Shown: positions 43,852 through 53,670 of the stretch, in pieces
How positions within the stretch are numbered: position 1 is the first letter of the stretch
Layout of the letters: each line of letters begins with the position of its first letter
Assembly: GCA_018267955.1 (NCBI GenBank)
Contig: JAFDXL010000009.1
Span: forward strand, 1,142,717-1,206,716
Direction: 5' to 3'
Length of the DNA stretch: 64,000 bases
DNA from: Bacteroidota bacterium
GTDB taxonomy: Bacteria; Bacteroidota; Bacteroidia; Chitinophagales; Chitinophagaceae
Translations under genes and position numbers: made by a program
The notes under the pieces: model-generated
The model's input: the letters and a program-made list of their open reading frames with translations, nothing else
The model's database searches: none
Told to the model about the DNA's origin: nothing

Positions 43852-45288
43852 TTAAAATTTAAAGTAGATGAACGGATTGTAAGCAGAACCGGAAACATAC
43901 ATAAGACAAACAAAATATAAGGCACATGCTACTACAGAGAATCCTATAAGCTGCGCCTTGTTATAATTTGCATAGAATATCTTATCGTGTACGAGGCCCG
44001 ATTTGGGTATTAACATGAAGAACGAAAAAAACGCAGCAACATACACCAGGTAATCAAAATCGTTATTGGTTGCAATGCTGCCGTGAGGATCAAAGTCGAA
44101 AGCAAACATTTTGTGCAAGTACAAGCCGAGCTTATGAATATCTTCTATACGGAAGATCACCCATCCTACAATCACGATAAAGAATGTAATAATAACAGAA
44201 GGTACCCTGCCTATCTTATCCAGCACCTTAAGCAGGAACATGCGATCTAAGATCAGGAACAAGCCATGAAAGGCACCCCAGATAACAAAATTCCACGAGG
44301 CGCCATGCCATAAACCGGACGCAAGAAATACTATGGCAAGGTTTAAATAAAGCCGGCTTGCAGATACCCTGTTGCCACCCAACGGGATGTATAAATAATT
44401 CTTCATCCACGCGCCTAACGTCATGTGCCAGCGCCGCCAAAACTCAGTAATGCTACCGGATACATAAGGGTTATTGAAATTTTCCGGTAAAAAGAAACCC
44501 ATCATCTTCCCTAAACCTATTGCCATATCCGAATAGCCTGAAAAATCGAAATAAATCTGGAATGTATAGGCTATAGCTCCTATCCAGGTAGCTGCGGTGT
44601 TTAGCTGCGCCGGATCCATATTCATAATAGCATCAGCCTGGCTGCCCATAACATTTGCAATCAGTACTTTCTTTGATAAGCCAACACAAAATTGCGTGAA
44701 ACCCTGTAGCTTATTGTTTACAGTTTCGTGCTCTATGTGATTCTGTATCTGGTCTGATATATGATGGTATCGTACTATGGGCCCTGCGATCAACTTTGGG
44801 AAGTAGATAATGTACAGCTGATATTCCCAGAAGTTTTTCAGTGGTGCGTGCACTCCCCTGTACACATCTACCGCATAGGTAATGCTTTCAAAGGTGTAGA
44901 ACGAAATACCGATTGGTAATAATATTTTACCGACCATAATGGTATTTGCTCCGAAAATTGACGTTACCGCATTCAGGTTGTCAATAAAGAAGTTGAAATA
45001 TTTAAAGTAAAACAGTAAGCCAAGGTTCAGCGCCAGGGACATACACAGGAACACCAGTTTTTGCTTTTTGTTATCCCTATGCTTATATACCTGCCCCACC
45101 AATATAAAATCAAGCAAGGTAACCCCAAGTATTACAAAGATGAATTTTGGCCCGCCCCAGCTATAGAAAAGTATACTGGAAAGAAGAATGAAAATATTCT
45201 TCAGGTTGAGCACCTTAGGCAATAGGTTATATATAACCAGGAACAATGGCAGGAACACTACCAGGAATATCGAACTGCTGAAAACCAT
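43852..45288 (-). CDS. MBOAT family O-acyltransferase (AlgI-like)
   Basis: A 478-residue membrane-bound O-acyltransferase with about eleven spans. The family core is clear: FRNNRVSASR-like loop replaced by YIPLGGNRVSASRLYLNL, then the catalytic His in SGLWHGASWNFVIWGAFHG. FPKLIAGPIVRYHHI and FDFSGYSDMAIGLGKMMGF are typical AlgI/DltB-type blocks. AlgI-like proteins pass an acetyl group across the inner membrane to a periplasmic partner, here the AlgJ-like protein downstream. The two genes form an operon, the standard pair for exopolysaccharide O-acetylation. Upstream lies a small stem (45303-45322) in the leader. Confidence 0.92.
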   Translation of the reverse strand: MVFSSSIFLVVFLPLFLVIYNLLPKVLNLKNIFILLSSILFYSWGGPKFIFVILGVTLLDFILVGQVYKHRDNKKQKLVFLCMSLALNLGLLFYFKYFNFFIDNLNAVTSIFGANTIMVGKILLPIGISFYTFESITYAVDVYRGVHAPLKNFWEYQLYIIYFPKLIAGPIVRYHHISDQIQNHIEHETVNNKLQGFTQFCVGLSKKVLIANVMGSQADAIMNMDPAQLNTAATWIGAIAYTFQIYFDFSGYSDMAIGLGKMMGFFLPENFNNPYVSGSITEFWRRWHMTLGAWMKNYLYIPLGGNRVSASRLYLNLAIVFLASGLWHGASWNFVIWGAFHGLFLILDRMFLLKVLDKIGRVPSVIITFFIVIVGWVIFRIEDIHKLGLYLHKMFAFDFDPHGSIATNNDFDYLVYVAAFFSFFMLIPKSGLVHDKIFYANYNKAQLIGFSVVACALYFVCLMYVSGSAYNPFIYFKF

Positions 45289-45370
45289 ATTATATATGCA
45301 GATTACTCCCTATCGCGGGAGTAAACAAAAAAACGAAATTGCCGTGAGAAATAAAAACCGGGAAAAACAA

Positions 45371-45396
45371 CGAAGGCTACCCATAAGGTAGCCTCC
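45371..45396 (-). terminator. Terminator after lpdA
   Basis: AGGCTACC pairs with GGTAGCCT around a CATAA-type loop. On the minus strand it is followed by TCGTTGTTTTTCC. Confidence 0.7.
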
Positions 45397-45418
45397 TGCA
45401 TTGTACTTACAAACTATC

Positions 45419-46825
45419 TTAAATATGTATGGCTTCGCCCAAAGCTACTTCGATAGCGTCTTTCACAGCTTCGCTCATTGTTGGGTGCGGGAAGATGGTA
45501 TCCAGCTGTTCCTGCCATGTAGTTTCCAGCTTACGGGCAGATACTGTTTGCGCTATGATCTCGGTTACATTGGCGCCGATCATGTGCGTACCCAGCCATT
45601 CGCCATATTTAGCATCAAATATTACTTTGATAAAGCCTTCATTTGCACCTGCAGCACTTGCCTTACCTGATGCAGAGAATGGGAACTTACCTACTTTAAT
45701 TTCGTAACCCGCTTCCTTAGCTTGTTTTTCTGTCATACCAACAGATGCGATTTCAGGAGAGCAGTAAGTACATCCGGGTACATTGCCGTAATCCAGTGGT
45801 TCAGGTACATGGTGATACTTACCTTCTTTTTGTGCGATGGCTTCTACGCAGATCACAGCTTCCTTCATCGCTACGTGCGCCAATGCCTGGCCCGGAACTA
45901 TATCACCAATAGCATAAATACCAGCTACGTTAGTATTATAATATTTGTCAACGATCACTTTATCTTTCTCTACTTTAACACCCAGACCTTCCAGGCCGAT
46001 GTTCTCGAGGTTTGAAGATACACCCACAGCACTCAATACAACATCTGCTTCCAGGCTTATGTTACCTTCAGCAGTTTTCACTGTAGCAACAACGCCATCA
46101 CCTTTCGCATCTACTTTCTCAACAGATGCATTGGTCATAACTGTGATGCCTTTCTTCTTGTATATCTTCTCCAGTTCTTTAGAGATATCTTCATCTTCAA
46201 CCGGTACAATACGTGGCATAAACTCTACAATAGTAACCTTAGTGCCCATGCTGTTGTAGAAATAAGCAAACTCAACACCTATTGCTCCAGAACCTACTAT
46301 GATCATAGATTTTGGCTGGCTTGGCATATTCATTGCCTCACGATAGCCAATGATCTTTTTGCCGTCGATAGGCAGGTTAGGCAACTGGCGGGAGCGGCCA
46401 CCTGTGGCCAGGATGGTGTGCTTGCTTTGGTAGGTAGTAACTTTGCCATCAGCTCCTGTTACTTCCACTTCTTTTTTATTATTCAGCTTACCCATTCCTG
46501 CAAGTACATCTATCTTGTTTTTCCTCATCAGGAACTGGATACCCTTACTCATTTTATCTGCTACGCCGCGGCTGCGTTTAATTACGGCTGCAAAATCTGC
46601 TTTTGATTCGCCTGCAACAATACCATAATCCTGCGCGTGACTAATATATTCGAGTACTTGTGCAGACTTCAATAAAGCTTTGGTTGGGATACATCCCCAG
46701 TTAAGGCAAATACCACCCAGGCTCTCGCGTTCTACAATAGCTGTTTTGAAACCTAATTGTGCAGCTCTGATAGCCGCCACATATCCGCCCGGTCCACTAC
46801 CTATTACGATTACGTCGTATGCCAT
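45419..46825 (-). CDS. lpdA: Dihydrolipoyl dehydrogenase
   Basis: A 468-residue FAD/NAD disulfide oxidoreductase, the E3 subunit of pyruvate, 2-oxoglutarate or branched-chain 2-oxoacid dehydrogenases. The FAD loop is VIGSGPGGYVAAIRAAQLG, the redox disulfide is GGICLNWGCIPTKALL, the NAD loop is IVGSGAIGVEFAYFY and the catalytic His-Glu pair is in FPHPTMSEAVKDA. Length is normal. A TACATTTG box on the minus strand (46872-46879) precedes it. The E1 and E2 genes are not in this window, so its main complex cannot be named. Confidence 0.96.
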   Translation of the reverse strand: MAYDVIVIGSGPGGYVAAIRAAQLGFKTAIVERESLGGICLNWGCIPTKALLKSAQVLEYISHAQDYGIVAGESKADFAAVIKRSRGVADKMSKGIQFLMRKNKIDVLAGMGKLNNKKEVEVTGADGKVTTYQSKHTILATGGRSRQLPNLPIDGKKIIGYREAMNMPSQPKSMIIVGSGAIGVEFAYFYNSMGTKVTIVEFMPRIVPVEDEDISKELEKIYKKKGITVMTNASVEKVDAKGDGVVATVKTAEGNISLEADVVLSAVGVSSNLENIGLEGLGVKVEKDKVIVDKYYNTNVAGIYAIGDIVPGQALAHVAMKEAVICVEAIAQKEGKYHHVPEPLDYGNVPGCTYCSPEIASVGMTEKQAKEAGYEIKVGKFPFSASGKASAAGANEGFIKVIFDAKYGEWLGTHMIGANVTEIIAQTVSARKLETTWQEQLDTIFPHPTMSEAVKDAIEVALGEAIHI

Positions 46826-46939
46826 AAAAATAGATTATTTTATTTTTTAATGCTTGGTGCAAAATAACGGTCAAATGTAGGCAATAAATCAGACAGATGA
46901 AATAGAGCTTTATTTGCATCCGATCAATAGCAGTAATAA

Positions 46940-46972
46940 CAACCCGGGACGCTATAATAGCGTCCCGTATAA
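46940..46972 (-). terminator. Terminator after the small gene at 46997-47206
   Basis: CGGGACGCTA pairs with TAGCGTCCCG around a 3-base loop. It directly follows the stop on the minus strand; the plus strand continues with TATAATTATT. Confidence 0.7.
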
Positions 46973-46996
46973 TTATTAACTGTAATAAATCTGGTT

Positions 46997-47206
46997 TTAA
47001 GCAGTAGCAGGATTATTATTGCCACCGGCCTTTTTGTTTTTCTTTTTGCTAACCTTGTAGATTCCCTTTTCCAGGTTCATGTCACCTTCCTCTGCGTTAT
47101 TTCCTCCATGTTTATCTGTAGCCTTTCGGTACACACGCAGTGCCGGGTAATAAAGTACTCCTGCTGCTAAAGCCATTAAGCCGATATTTCTCCATGCTTT
47201 ATTCAT
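46997..47206 (-). CDS. Small membrane protein, hypothetical
   Basis: A 69-residue protein with one hydrophobic segment (NIGLMALAAGVLYYPALRVY, residues 7-26) and a basic, polar tail (EKGIYKVSKKKNKKAGGN). It could be a single-pass inner membrane protein with a positive cytoplasmic tail. I do not recognise a family. A TTG two codons upstream extends the frame; the ATG at 47206 is preferred. It is flanked by terminators on both sides, so it is probably its own transcript. Confidence 0.6.
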   Translation of the reverse strand: MNKAWRNIGLMALAAGVLYYPALRVYRKATDKHGGNNAEEGDMNLEKGIYKVSKKKNKKAGGNNNPATA

Positions 47207-47276
47207 AAACAAGATTTTTGAGTGATGGAATAATGATCATAGCGAAAAAACCGAGCCAGAATTTGCCAACAAAATG

Positions 47277-47310
47277 AAAAAAAAGAGCCTGCATAAGCAG
47301 GCTCTTTTCA
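47277..47310. terminator. Bidirectional terminator
   Basis: AAAAGAGCCTGC pairs with GCAGGCTCTTTT around ATAA, with A-runs and T-runs outside. It sits just after the permease stop (minus strand). Confidence 0.85.
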
Positions 47311-47325
47311 CTATTATTAATCAGA

Positions 47326-48984
47326 TCATATAGTTACGGTTGCAGTTGTGGCACCTAAACGTGTGGATCTAAAAAAGATGATCGCGTGCAACACAGCAAA
47401 TATTATAGAGAAATAAAACAAACCATTGTCGTCAGCCTCAGGCGAATTATGGTGCAACAGGGCAACAATTACCAAAATAGCGGTCATTCCTAAACCTGTA
47501 TAGGAAACTGTGCGGTAGCTTTTATTGGTAAAGACCCCTTTATTCAGCAAGCTGTTTTTCATTCCGTAGAATAAGTAGACATCAAAACCAACTATCATCC
47601 ATACTACAAGCCGGATCCATGTATCTAAGGGAAGAAATACCATCATAAATAAGCATGTGGCAACCCCAAGTATTGGAACCAATGGAACTAACGGTGTCCG
47701 GAAAGCACGCGGTGCATCCGGCATTTTTTTGCGCATTACTATTACGCCAATACACACCAGTATGAAGGCAAATAAAGTACCAATGCTGGTCATCTCTCCT
47801 ACCACCCTTGCAGGTACAAAAGCGGCAAAGAGGCTCACGAATAACATAAACAGGAAATTATTGCGGGCAGGCGTATGAAACTTACTGTGCAGATCAGAAA
47901 ACACTTTAGGGATCAGGCCATCCTTACTCATAGAAAAGAACACACGCGATTGCCCCATCAGCATTACCATAATTACAGAAGAATATCCTGCAAGGATAGC
48001 AATGATGATCGCTTTGTTAAGCCATGGATAATCAGGGACAATAACACCATCGGCGCCTGCTTTACCCATATGATCGATAGCTACAGCAACAGGAGCAATA
48101 CCATCCTTACCGGCAAAAGATGTATAACTTGTTACACCCGTCATTACATGCGCAAAGAAGATATACAATATAGTACATATAAAAAGGGAGAGAAGTATAC
48201 CTATAGGCATATCCCGTTTAGGATTTTTCGTTTCCTGTGCAGCAGTTGATACCGCATCAAAACCTATGTAAGCAAAGAACACAATTGCCGCAGAACGTAT
48301 AATACCACTAAAACCGAATTCGCCAAACGTACCTGTATTAGCAGGTATATATGGAGTATAATTTTCGGGACGGATGTACTGCCAGCCTAATGCAATGAAT
48401 ATGAGAACGACTGCCACTTTTAAGGTTACAATGATACCATTTACAAAAGCTGATTCCTTCGTTCCTTTCATTAGCAGCAGTGACATAAGTATGATAATTA
48501 CTACGGCAGGAATATTGATAATCCCCCCGTCAAACGGTGAGGAGGTAAACTCGGGTCCGAGATTGATATCAAAGTACTGGAGAAACTTTACCAGGTAACG
48601 CGACCAGCTGATGGCAACTGTTGCAGCACCCACTGCATATTCCAATACAAGGTCCCAACCTATGATCCATGCAATAAACTCGCCCATTGTAGCAAAACTA
48701 TAGGTATAGGCACTACCCGCAACCGGTATCATAGATGCAAACTCTGCATAACATAGCCCGGCAAATGCGCAGCCTATCGCTGCCACAATAAAAGAAATAG
48801 TAATAGCAGGACCCGCGTTATTAGCGGCTGCCCCTCCTGTGATAGAAAAAAGACCGGCGCCAATGATGGCACCAATACCCAGTGCAACCAATGATGGTGC
48901 GGTTAATGTCTTTTTTAGCCCCTTCTCCGTATCCGAAGCTTCCGCTAATAATATATTCAGCGGCTTTCTGACAAATAGACCCAT
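47326..48984 (-). CDS. APC family amino acid permease (CAT-like)
   Basis: A 552-residue inner membrane transporter with about fourteen spans. The first span LVALGIGAIIGAGLFSITG is the substrate-binding glycine-rich loop of the APC superfamily. CYAEFASMIPVAGSAYTYSF and FFAYIGFDAVSTAAQETKNP are the typical CAT/YfnA blocks. It probably imports an amino acid with protons or exchanges it; the substrate cannot be read. The long extra loop after TM8 and fourteen rather than twelve spans fit the cationic amino acid transporter branch. The frame extends 7 codons upstream to TTG; ATG 48984 was chosen. Confidence 0.9.
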   Translation of the reverse strand: MGLFVRKPLNILLAEASDTEKGLKKTLTAPSLVALGIGAIIGAGLFSITGGAAANNAGPAITISFIVAAIGCAFAGLCYAEFASMIPVAGSAYTYSFATMGEFIAWIIGWDLVLEYAVGAATVAISWSRYLVKFLQYFDINLGPEFTSSPFDGGIINIPAVVIIILMSLLLMKGTKESAFVNGIIVTLKVAVVLIFIALGWQYIRPENYTPYIPANTGTFGEFGFSGIIRSAAIVFFAYIGFDAVSTAAQETKNPKRDMPIGILLSLFICTILYIFFAHVMTGVTSYTSFAGKDGIAPVAVAIDHMGKAGADGVIVPDYPWLNKAIIIAILAGYSSVIMVMLMGQSRVFFSMSKDGLIPKVFSDLHSKFHTPARNNFLFMLFVSLFAAFVPARVVGEMTSIGTLFAFILVCIGVIVMRKKMPDAPRAFRTPLVPLVPILGVATCLFMMVFLPLDTWIRLVVWMIVGFDVYLFYGMKNSLLNKGVFTNKSYRTVSYTGLGMTAILVIVALLHHNSPEADDNGLFYFSIIFAVLHAIIFFRSTRLGATTATVTI

Positions 48985-49123
48985 GTTGTGTTTATATACG
49001 TTCAAACCTAAAGATAAAATGTGGTTTGTACAAACCAGCCTTAGTCTCAGGTGAAAAACAAGGTTATATGTTAGGGAAAATAAAATCTTACATAGATGAA
49101 TACGCTACAATAAAATTTTGCCG

Positions 49124-49131
49124 TAGGTTTG
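49124..49131 (+). promoter_or_regulatory. -7 box (TAGGTTTG) 4 nt before a start codon
   Basis: Exact TAnnTTTG match ending 4 nt before the ATG at 49136, so a leaderless mRNA is predicted. No clear -33 element. Confidence 0.5.
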
Positions 49132-49135
49132 GCGC

Positions 49136-49951
49136 ATGTTTAGGGTTGCTACACTTCGCAGTATAGTTTTTTTAAGTTTTATATTCTCCGGCATTTACAC
49201 TTACGCACAACCAACATTGCCTGAAATAACAGGTGCAATGGATAAAGGAGTGAACGTGCTAAGCTGGGTTTGCCAATATGATGGCATCAAATCTATTGCC
49301 GTGCAGCGCTCTTCAGATAGTGTTTTCAATTATGCTACTGTAGGATATGTTAAGGACACTAAAAAAGGTGTACAAGCTTTTATCGATGGGCACCCGGCAC
49401 CCGGCAAAAACTGGTATCGCCTGTATATTGTATTCAATTCAGATCTTACCTGGCAAAGTAACCGTTTTAAAATAGAAGTTGATAGCGCGGCAATTATGAA
49501 TGCAAGAGTGCTGCCGCCTAATGATTCATTACAGAAGCTGGCAAGCAGTGTAAAAATTGAAGTAAAACCAGCCACTACAACTAATCCGGCAACAAATAGC
49601 GGCACACCTGCACCAGGAACAGTAGTGGAAGCAGCCCCCGCTGCACCCAGAATTGTTTTGGAAATACCGGATGCTGCTGCCGATGAAAATGGATTTGCTT
49701 ATGTCAAATCACAGTATGTTTTTACCAATCCTTTTACGGGGCATGTGAATGTAGCCTTACCAGAATATCGCCGTTATCAGTACTCTATAGATTTCTATGA
49801 CAAACGCAACCGAAAGGTATTAGAAGTAGGCCGCGTTACAGAGCCCGAAATGATCATAGATAAAAGAAACTTCCAGAGAAAAGGTATCTACAAATTTGAA
49901 CTAAAACAAAACAGGAAGGTTATGGAAACAGGTTATATAACGATATACTAA
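49136..49951 (+). CDS. Secreted protein, hypothetical
   Basis: A 271-residue exported protein. After the signal peptide (cleavage near TYAQP), residues 30-115 form a fibronectin-type-like beta domain (VLSWVCQYDGIKSIAVQRS, then NWYRLYIVFN). A Pro/Ala/Thr-rich linker (about 145-180) leads to a second beta domain whose end, KGIYKFELKQNRKVMETGYITIY, looks like a shortened T9SS-type C-terminal domain but lacks the usual sorting residues. Function unknown. It is convergent with the next gene and overlaps its 3' end by 4 bases. The start is 4 nt after a TAnnTTTG box. Confidence 0.75.
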   Translation: MFRVATLRSIVFLSFIFSGIYTYAQPTLPEITGAMDKGVNVLSWVCQYDGIKSIAVQRSSDSVFNYATVGYVKDTKKGVQAFIDGHPAPGKNWYRLYIVFNSDLTWQSNRFKIEVDSAAIMNARVLPPNDSLQKLASSVKIEVKPATTTNPATNSGTPAPGTVVEAAPAAPRIVLEIPDAAADENGFAYVKSQYVFTNPFTGHVNVALPEYRRYQYSIDFYDKRNRKVLEVGRVTEPEMIIDKRNFQRKGIYKFELKQNRKVMETGYITIY

Positions 49952-50580
49952 CCTTCTTCCTCGTTATTGTACCACGATTCCTGTACCATGCGTTTCCATT
50001 CCGGGCCTAGCCGCAGGTTGTGGCCCGCAAATAGTTTCATAACGCGTATCATTTCTTCCGCATCCCAGGAGTATAATCCGCGAGCAAAACGGGTTGGGAA
50101 ACCAGCGTAGTTGAAATATAGATTGCCTTCGTGATGCAGGTTTTGGATCAGCTGCTCCTGAGTTTCAAAGCCAAAGTAATCGTAACATTCACCTTTAAGC
50201 GGGTGAGCGGTTTTTGTGGGTGAACCAACATAGTGTAATGGCCCTACTGATGGCCAGTCATATCTTTTTATGGTCCGTCGGAAGGGAGTGCTGTTTACAA
50301 TCGTCAGGTATTCTTCGTCCAGCCATAGTTCTTCTACAAAAAACATACGGCTGATAAAACGGTAAGAAGCCAGCAGGTATAATACAGATGCACCTATATA
50401 GCTCAAAACGCGGAGCAGATCAGCTTGTATATAGAACGATTCTAAAAGAAATATGGTAGCCATACCGGTGGTTACCACAAACTCTGCCCAAAAAAGTGCA
50501 CGTATCCGGGGCATCAGGCGTTTGCCCAACTTTATCTGCAGGTGATCGTTGCCCCAGTAATATGTGATCTTATCAGACAT
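49948..50580 (-). CDS. Membrane-associated hypothetical protein
   Basis: A 210-residue protein with two adjacent membrane spans near the N-terminus (about 30-52 and 57-75) and a cytoplasmic remainder containing ELWLDEEYLTIVNSTPFRRTIKRYDW and a C-terminal helix WDAEEMIRVMKLFAGHN. The early two-span layout with a beta-rich tail resembles PH-like bacterial membrane domains, but this is a guess. The ATG at 50580 was chosen over a TTG six codons upstream. It sits 40 bases after lipB on the same strand and may be co-transcribed. Confidence 0.7.
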   Translation of the reverse strand: MSDKITYYWGNDHLQIKLGKRLMPRIRALFWAEFVVTTGMATIFLLESFYIQADLLRVLSYIGASVLYLLASYRFISRMFFVEELWLDEEYLTIVNSTPFRRTIKRYDWPSVGPLHYVGSPTKTAHPLKGECYDYFGFETQEQLIQNLHHEGNLYFNYAGFPTRFARGLYSWDAEEMIRVMKLFAGHNLRLGPEWKRMVQESWYNNEEEG

Positions 50581-50620
50581 GAAGTTGCAAAAGGACAACT
50601 AATTTACGTTTTATTTATAC

Positions 50621-51355
50621 CTATTGCGTTATTAAATCATTAACTACCTCTGTTTCAAACACCTCACTAAACGCCTTTTTTAATAACTGCTTTACTTCTT
50701 CTTCATCCACGCGTTTCCCCAGCTCATTTTCTATGGATGTCACTTTTTTATCCTTGATGCCGCACGGAACTATGTTATCAAAATAGCTCATATCGGTATT
50801 CACATTAAGCGCAAATCCATGTATCGTTATCCATCGGCTGCTCCGTACCCCCATAGCACATATCTTCCTGGCTTTCATTGGGTCGTCCGGATCTAACCAT
50901 ACGCCCGTTGCACCAGGTAAACGGTCCCCCACTATATCATAATACGAAAGAGCACGTATTATGGTTTCCTCCAGGTTGCGCATATACCTTCCAAGATCAG
51001 TAAAAAACTGTTCCAGGTCCAGTACCGGGTAGCCAACTATTTGTCCCGGGCCATGATATGTAATATCACCACCACGGTTTGTATTATAAAAACCTACGTT
51101 CAGCTCTTTTAATCTGTCATTGGCAAGTAACAGGTTTTCAAGATGCCCGCTTTTGCCAAGTGTATATACATGTGGATGCTGGCAAAACAGCAGGTAGTTT
51201 TTAATGCCCATATCCACAGGTTTCGGCGCATCGGGTACATTAAACCACGATGATTTTATATCCAATCCCTGTTTCATCATTTCTTCCTGCATCTTCCACG
51301 CATCGCCATATTCTATCTCGCCAAGATCCCTGAAATATATTTTTCTCATACACAT
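50621..51355 (-). CDS. lipB: Octanoyltransferase LipB
   Basis: A 244-residue lipoyl-protein ligase B, which moves octanoyl groups from acyl carrier protein to lipoyl domains. Landmarks are HPHVYTLGKSGHLENLL, RGGDITYHGPGQIVGYPVLDL, the catalytic Lys and Cys region VPCGIKDKKVTSIENELG and HGFALNVNTDMSYFDNIV. Length is normal. Two adjacent ATG codons (51355 and 51349) are possible starts. It is functionally linked to lpdA in this window through lipoyl-dependent dehydrogenases, but not adjacent. Confidence 0.95.
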   Translation of the reverse strand: MCMRKIYFRDLGEIEYGDAWKMQEEMMKQGLDIKSSWFNVPDAPKPVDMGIKNYLLFCQHPHVYTLGKSGHLENLLLANDRLKELNVGFYNTNRGGDITYHGPGQIVGYPVLDLEQFFTDLGRYMRNLEETIIRALSYYDIVGDRLPGATGVWLDPDDPMKARKICAMGVRSSRWITIHGFALNVNTDMSYFDNIVPCGIKDKKVTSIENELGKRVDEEEVKQLLKKAFSEVFETEVVNDLITQ

Positions 51356-51478
51356 AAATCTGAATGCAAGTTACGCATTATCTAACCCTCAAATACCCCT
51401 ATTAGCATGGTTTTGATTAGCGTTTTATTAACAGCAAAACAGTTACATTTGTTTATTAGGTTAATTAATCATAAGAAT

Positions 51479-53650
51479 ATGTTGAGATTCATGAAGAATA
51501 AGATATTAATACCCGTATTAATTCTATCAGCCCTTGCTGCCTTCTTCTCGTTTGCAAATGGAAATGACGGTTCTACCAGTGATCAGCGTAAGGAGTTGAT
51601 ATTGCAGACAGTAATGAAGGCGATCCAACAAAACCACTTGCAACCCAGGGAGTTAAATGATTCTTTCTCATCTACTATATTCAATAAAACGCTGACCAGC
51701 CTCGATTATGAAAAACACTTCTTTACACAGGAAGATGTAGATCAGCTAAAAAAATACCAATACAAGCTGGATGAAGGAGACGGTACGGAAATGGTGCATT
51801 TCTTTGATGACATGAACGCCGCTTTCAACAAGCGTATCGACCAGGTGGAAGGGTTTTACAAGGCTATTTTAGACAAACCATTTTCTTTTAACGGCAATGA
51901 TGCTATAGTGGTAGATGAGGACAAAGAAGCCTTTGCTGCTAACGATGCCGCTTTAAAAGATCGCTGGGTAAAATACTTGAAATACAGGACACTAGTAAAA
52001 TATGTAGATCTGAAAGATGCACAAAAGAAACGCCAGGAAGCAAAGGACACTACATTAAAAGAAATAAAAACCGATACGCAACTGGAAGCAGATGCAAGAC
52101 AGGCTATCAGGAAAAGTATAGAATACTATTTCAAACGCTGGCATAAGCTGGGTGAGGATGATCGCTTTACAATATTCGTAAATGATATTACTAATTCAGA
52201 AGACCCGCATACTGATTATTTTCCACCTGACGACAAAAAGCGTTTTGACGAGCAAATGTCCGGTACCTTCTTTGGTATAGGAGCACAGCTTAAAGATGAT
52301 GACGGAAAAATAAAGATCGTAGCGATACTGCCGGGCACCCCATGCTGGAAACAGGGCGACCTGAAAGCAGGGGATGAAATATTGAAAATTGCCCAGGGGC
52401 CTGCAGAGCCTGTAGATATACAGGGATATGACATTAATGATGTGATCAAAATGATCAAAGGCCCTGAAGGAACCGAAGTAAGGCTTACAGTAAGGCATGT
52501 TACGGGTGTAACCCAGGTAATACCTATTGTACGCGGTAAGGTGGAACAGGAAGAAATATTCGCTAAATCTGCGATCATCAATACAAAAAGTGGCTCCGTA
52601 GGTTACATCTACCTGCCTGAGTTTTACTCTGACTTCCAGAATATCAATGGCCGTCGCTGTGCCGAAGACGTTGCTTTGGAGGTGATGAAACTTAAAAAAT
52701 CCGGCGTCAATGGCATTATACTTGACCTGAGGAATAATACCGGTGGCTCATTGAATGATGTGGTTAAAATGTCGGGACTGTTTATTGACCAGGGACCTAT
52801 CGTACAGGTTAAAAGTGCGGATGCTGCAGCAATACCGCTGAACGATCAGCAGGCAGGAACCTTATATGATGGACCGATGGCTATAATGGTAAATTATGGC
52901 AGCGCATCTGCATCAGAGATAATGGCTGCAGCGATGCAGGATTATAAACGTGCAGTAATCGTTGGCGCTACTACTTACGGAAAAGGCACTGTGCAAAAAG
53001 TAATGTCTCTTGACGAATACCGTGGATGGCTGGCTAGCCTGATGGGCAAAACAGTAAACTATGACACCATAGGTTCATTGAAGCTTACGATACAGAAATT
53101 CTATCGGGTGAATGGCGGTTCTACACAATTGAAGGGTGTAACCCCGGATGTGATACTGCCTGACCCATACGCGGAAATAGAAATTGGTGAACGTAAGGAT
53201 AAAGCAGCACTTAAATGGGATGAGATCGCGCCTGCCAACTATCGTGTAGTGCCTAACCCGGTACATAGCCAGGAACTGGCAGCGCTCAGCAAAAAAAGGG
53301 TAGATGCGAATCCTGCATTTAACCTGGTAAAAGAAAATGCTTCACGCATCAAAGCGGCAGAAGACAAATCGAGCTATTCCCTGAATGAGGCTGTATATCA
53401 TAAGGAACTGGATGAGGCAACTGCCATTGGCAAGAAGATGGAAGAGATCGAGAAAAAAGCCCCCCCTCTTGATGTTGTAAATATTAAAGATGACCTGGCA
53501 AAAATCAATATAGACAGTCTTAGCATCCGCAAAAACAACGACTGGCTGAAAAACCTTAAAAAGGATTTTTACCTGGCAGAAACAGTCAACATCGTAAATG
53601 ATATGATGAAGTATAATATGAAGGTGGATGCCCGCACGGGAATGAAATAA
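51479..53650 (+). CDS. prc: Carboxy-terminal processing protease (S41, Prc-like)
   Basis: A 723-residue tail-specific protease. A signal peptide (about 1-30) leads to an N-terminal helical domain (about 35-250) and a PDZ domain (about 265-370: GTFFGIGAQLKDDDGKIKIV, ILPGTPCWKQGDLKAGDEI). The S41 catalytic domain follows, with the Ser in NYGSASASEIMAAAMQDY and the Lys in TTYGKGTVQKVMS. A C-terminal helical domain ends the protein. It degrades periplasmic proteins by their C-terminal sequence, including peptidoglycan enzymes in other bacteria. The ATG at 51479 fits the signal peptide; a TACATTTG box is at 51444-51451. A terminator follows. Confidence 0.93.
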   Translation: MLRFMKNKILIPVLILSALAAFFSFANGNDGSTSDQRKELILQTVMKAIQQNHLQPRELNDSFSSTIFNKTLTSLDYEKHFFTQEDVDQLKKYQYKLDEGDGTEMVHFFDDMNAAFNKRIDQVEGFYKAILDKPFSFNGNDAIVVDEDKEAFAANDAALKDRWVKYLKYRTLVKYVDLKDAQKKRQEAKDTTLKEIKTDTQLEADARQAIRKSIEYYFKRWHKLGEDDRFTIFVNDITNSEDPHTDYFPPDDKKRFDEQMSGTFFGIGAQLKDDDGKIKIVAILPGTPCWKQGDLKAGDEILKIAQGPAEPVDIQGYDINDVIKMIKGPEGTEVRLTVRHVTGVTQVIPIVRGKVEQEEIFAKSAIINTKSGSVGYIYLPEFYSDFQNINGRRCAEDVALEVMKLKKSGVNGIILDLRNNTGGSLNDVVKMSGLFIDQGPIVQVKSADAAAIPLNDQQAGTLYDGPMAIMVNYGSASASEIMAAAMQDYKRAVIVGATTYGKGTVQKVMSLDEYRGWLASLMGKTVNYDTIGSLKLTIQKFYRVNGGSTQLKGVTPDVILPDPYAEIEIGERKDKAALKWDEIAPANYRVVPNPVHSQELAALSKKRVDANPAFNLVKENASRIKAAEDKSSYSLNEAVYHKELDEATAIGKKMEEIEKKAPPLDVVNIKDDLAKINIDSLSIRKNNDWLKNLKKDFYLAETVNIVNDMMKYNMKVDARTGMK

Positions 53651-53670
53651 ACTTCCTTAAAATAAGAATA

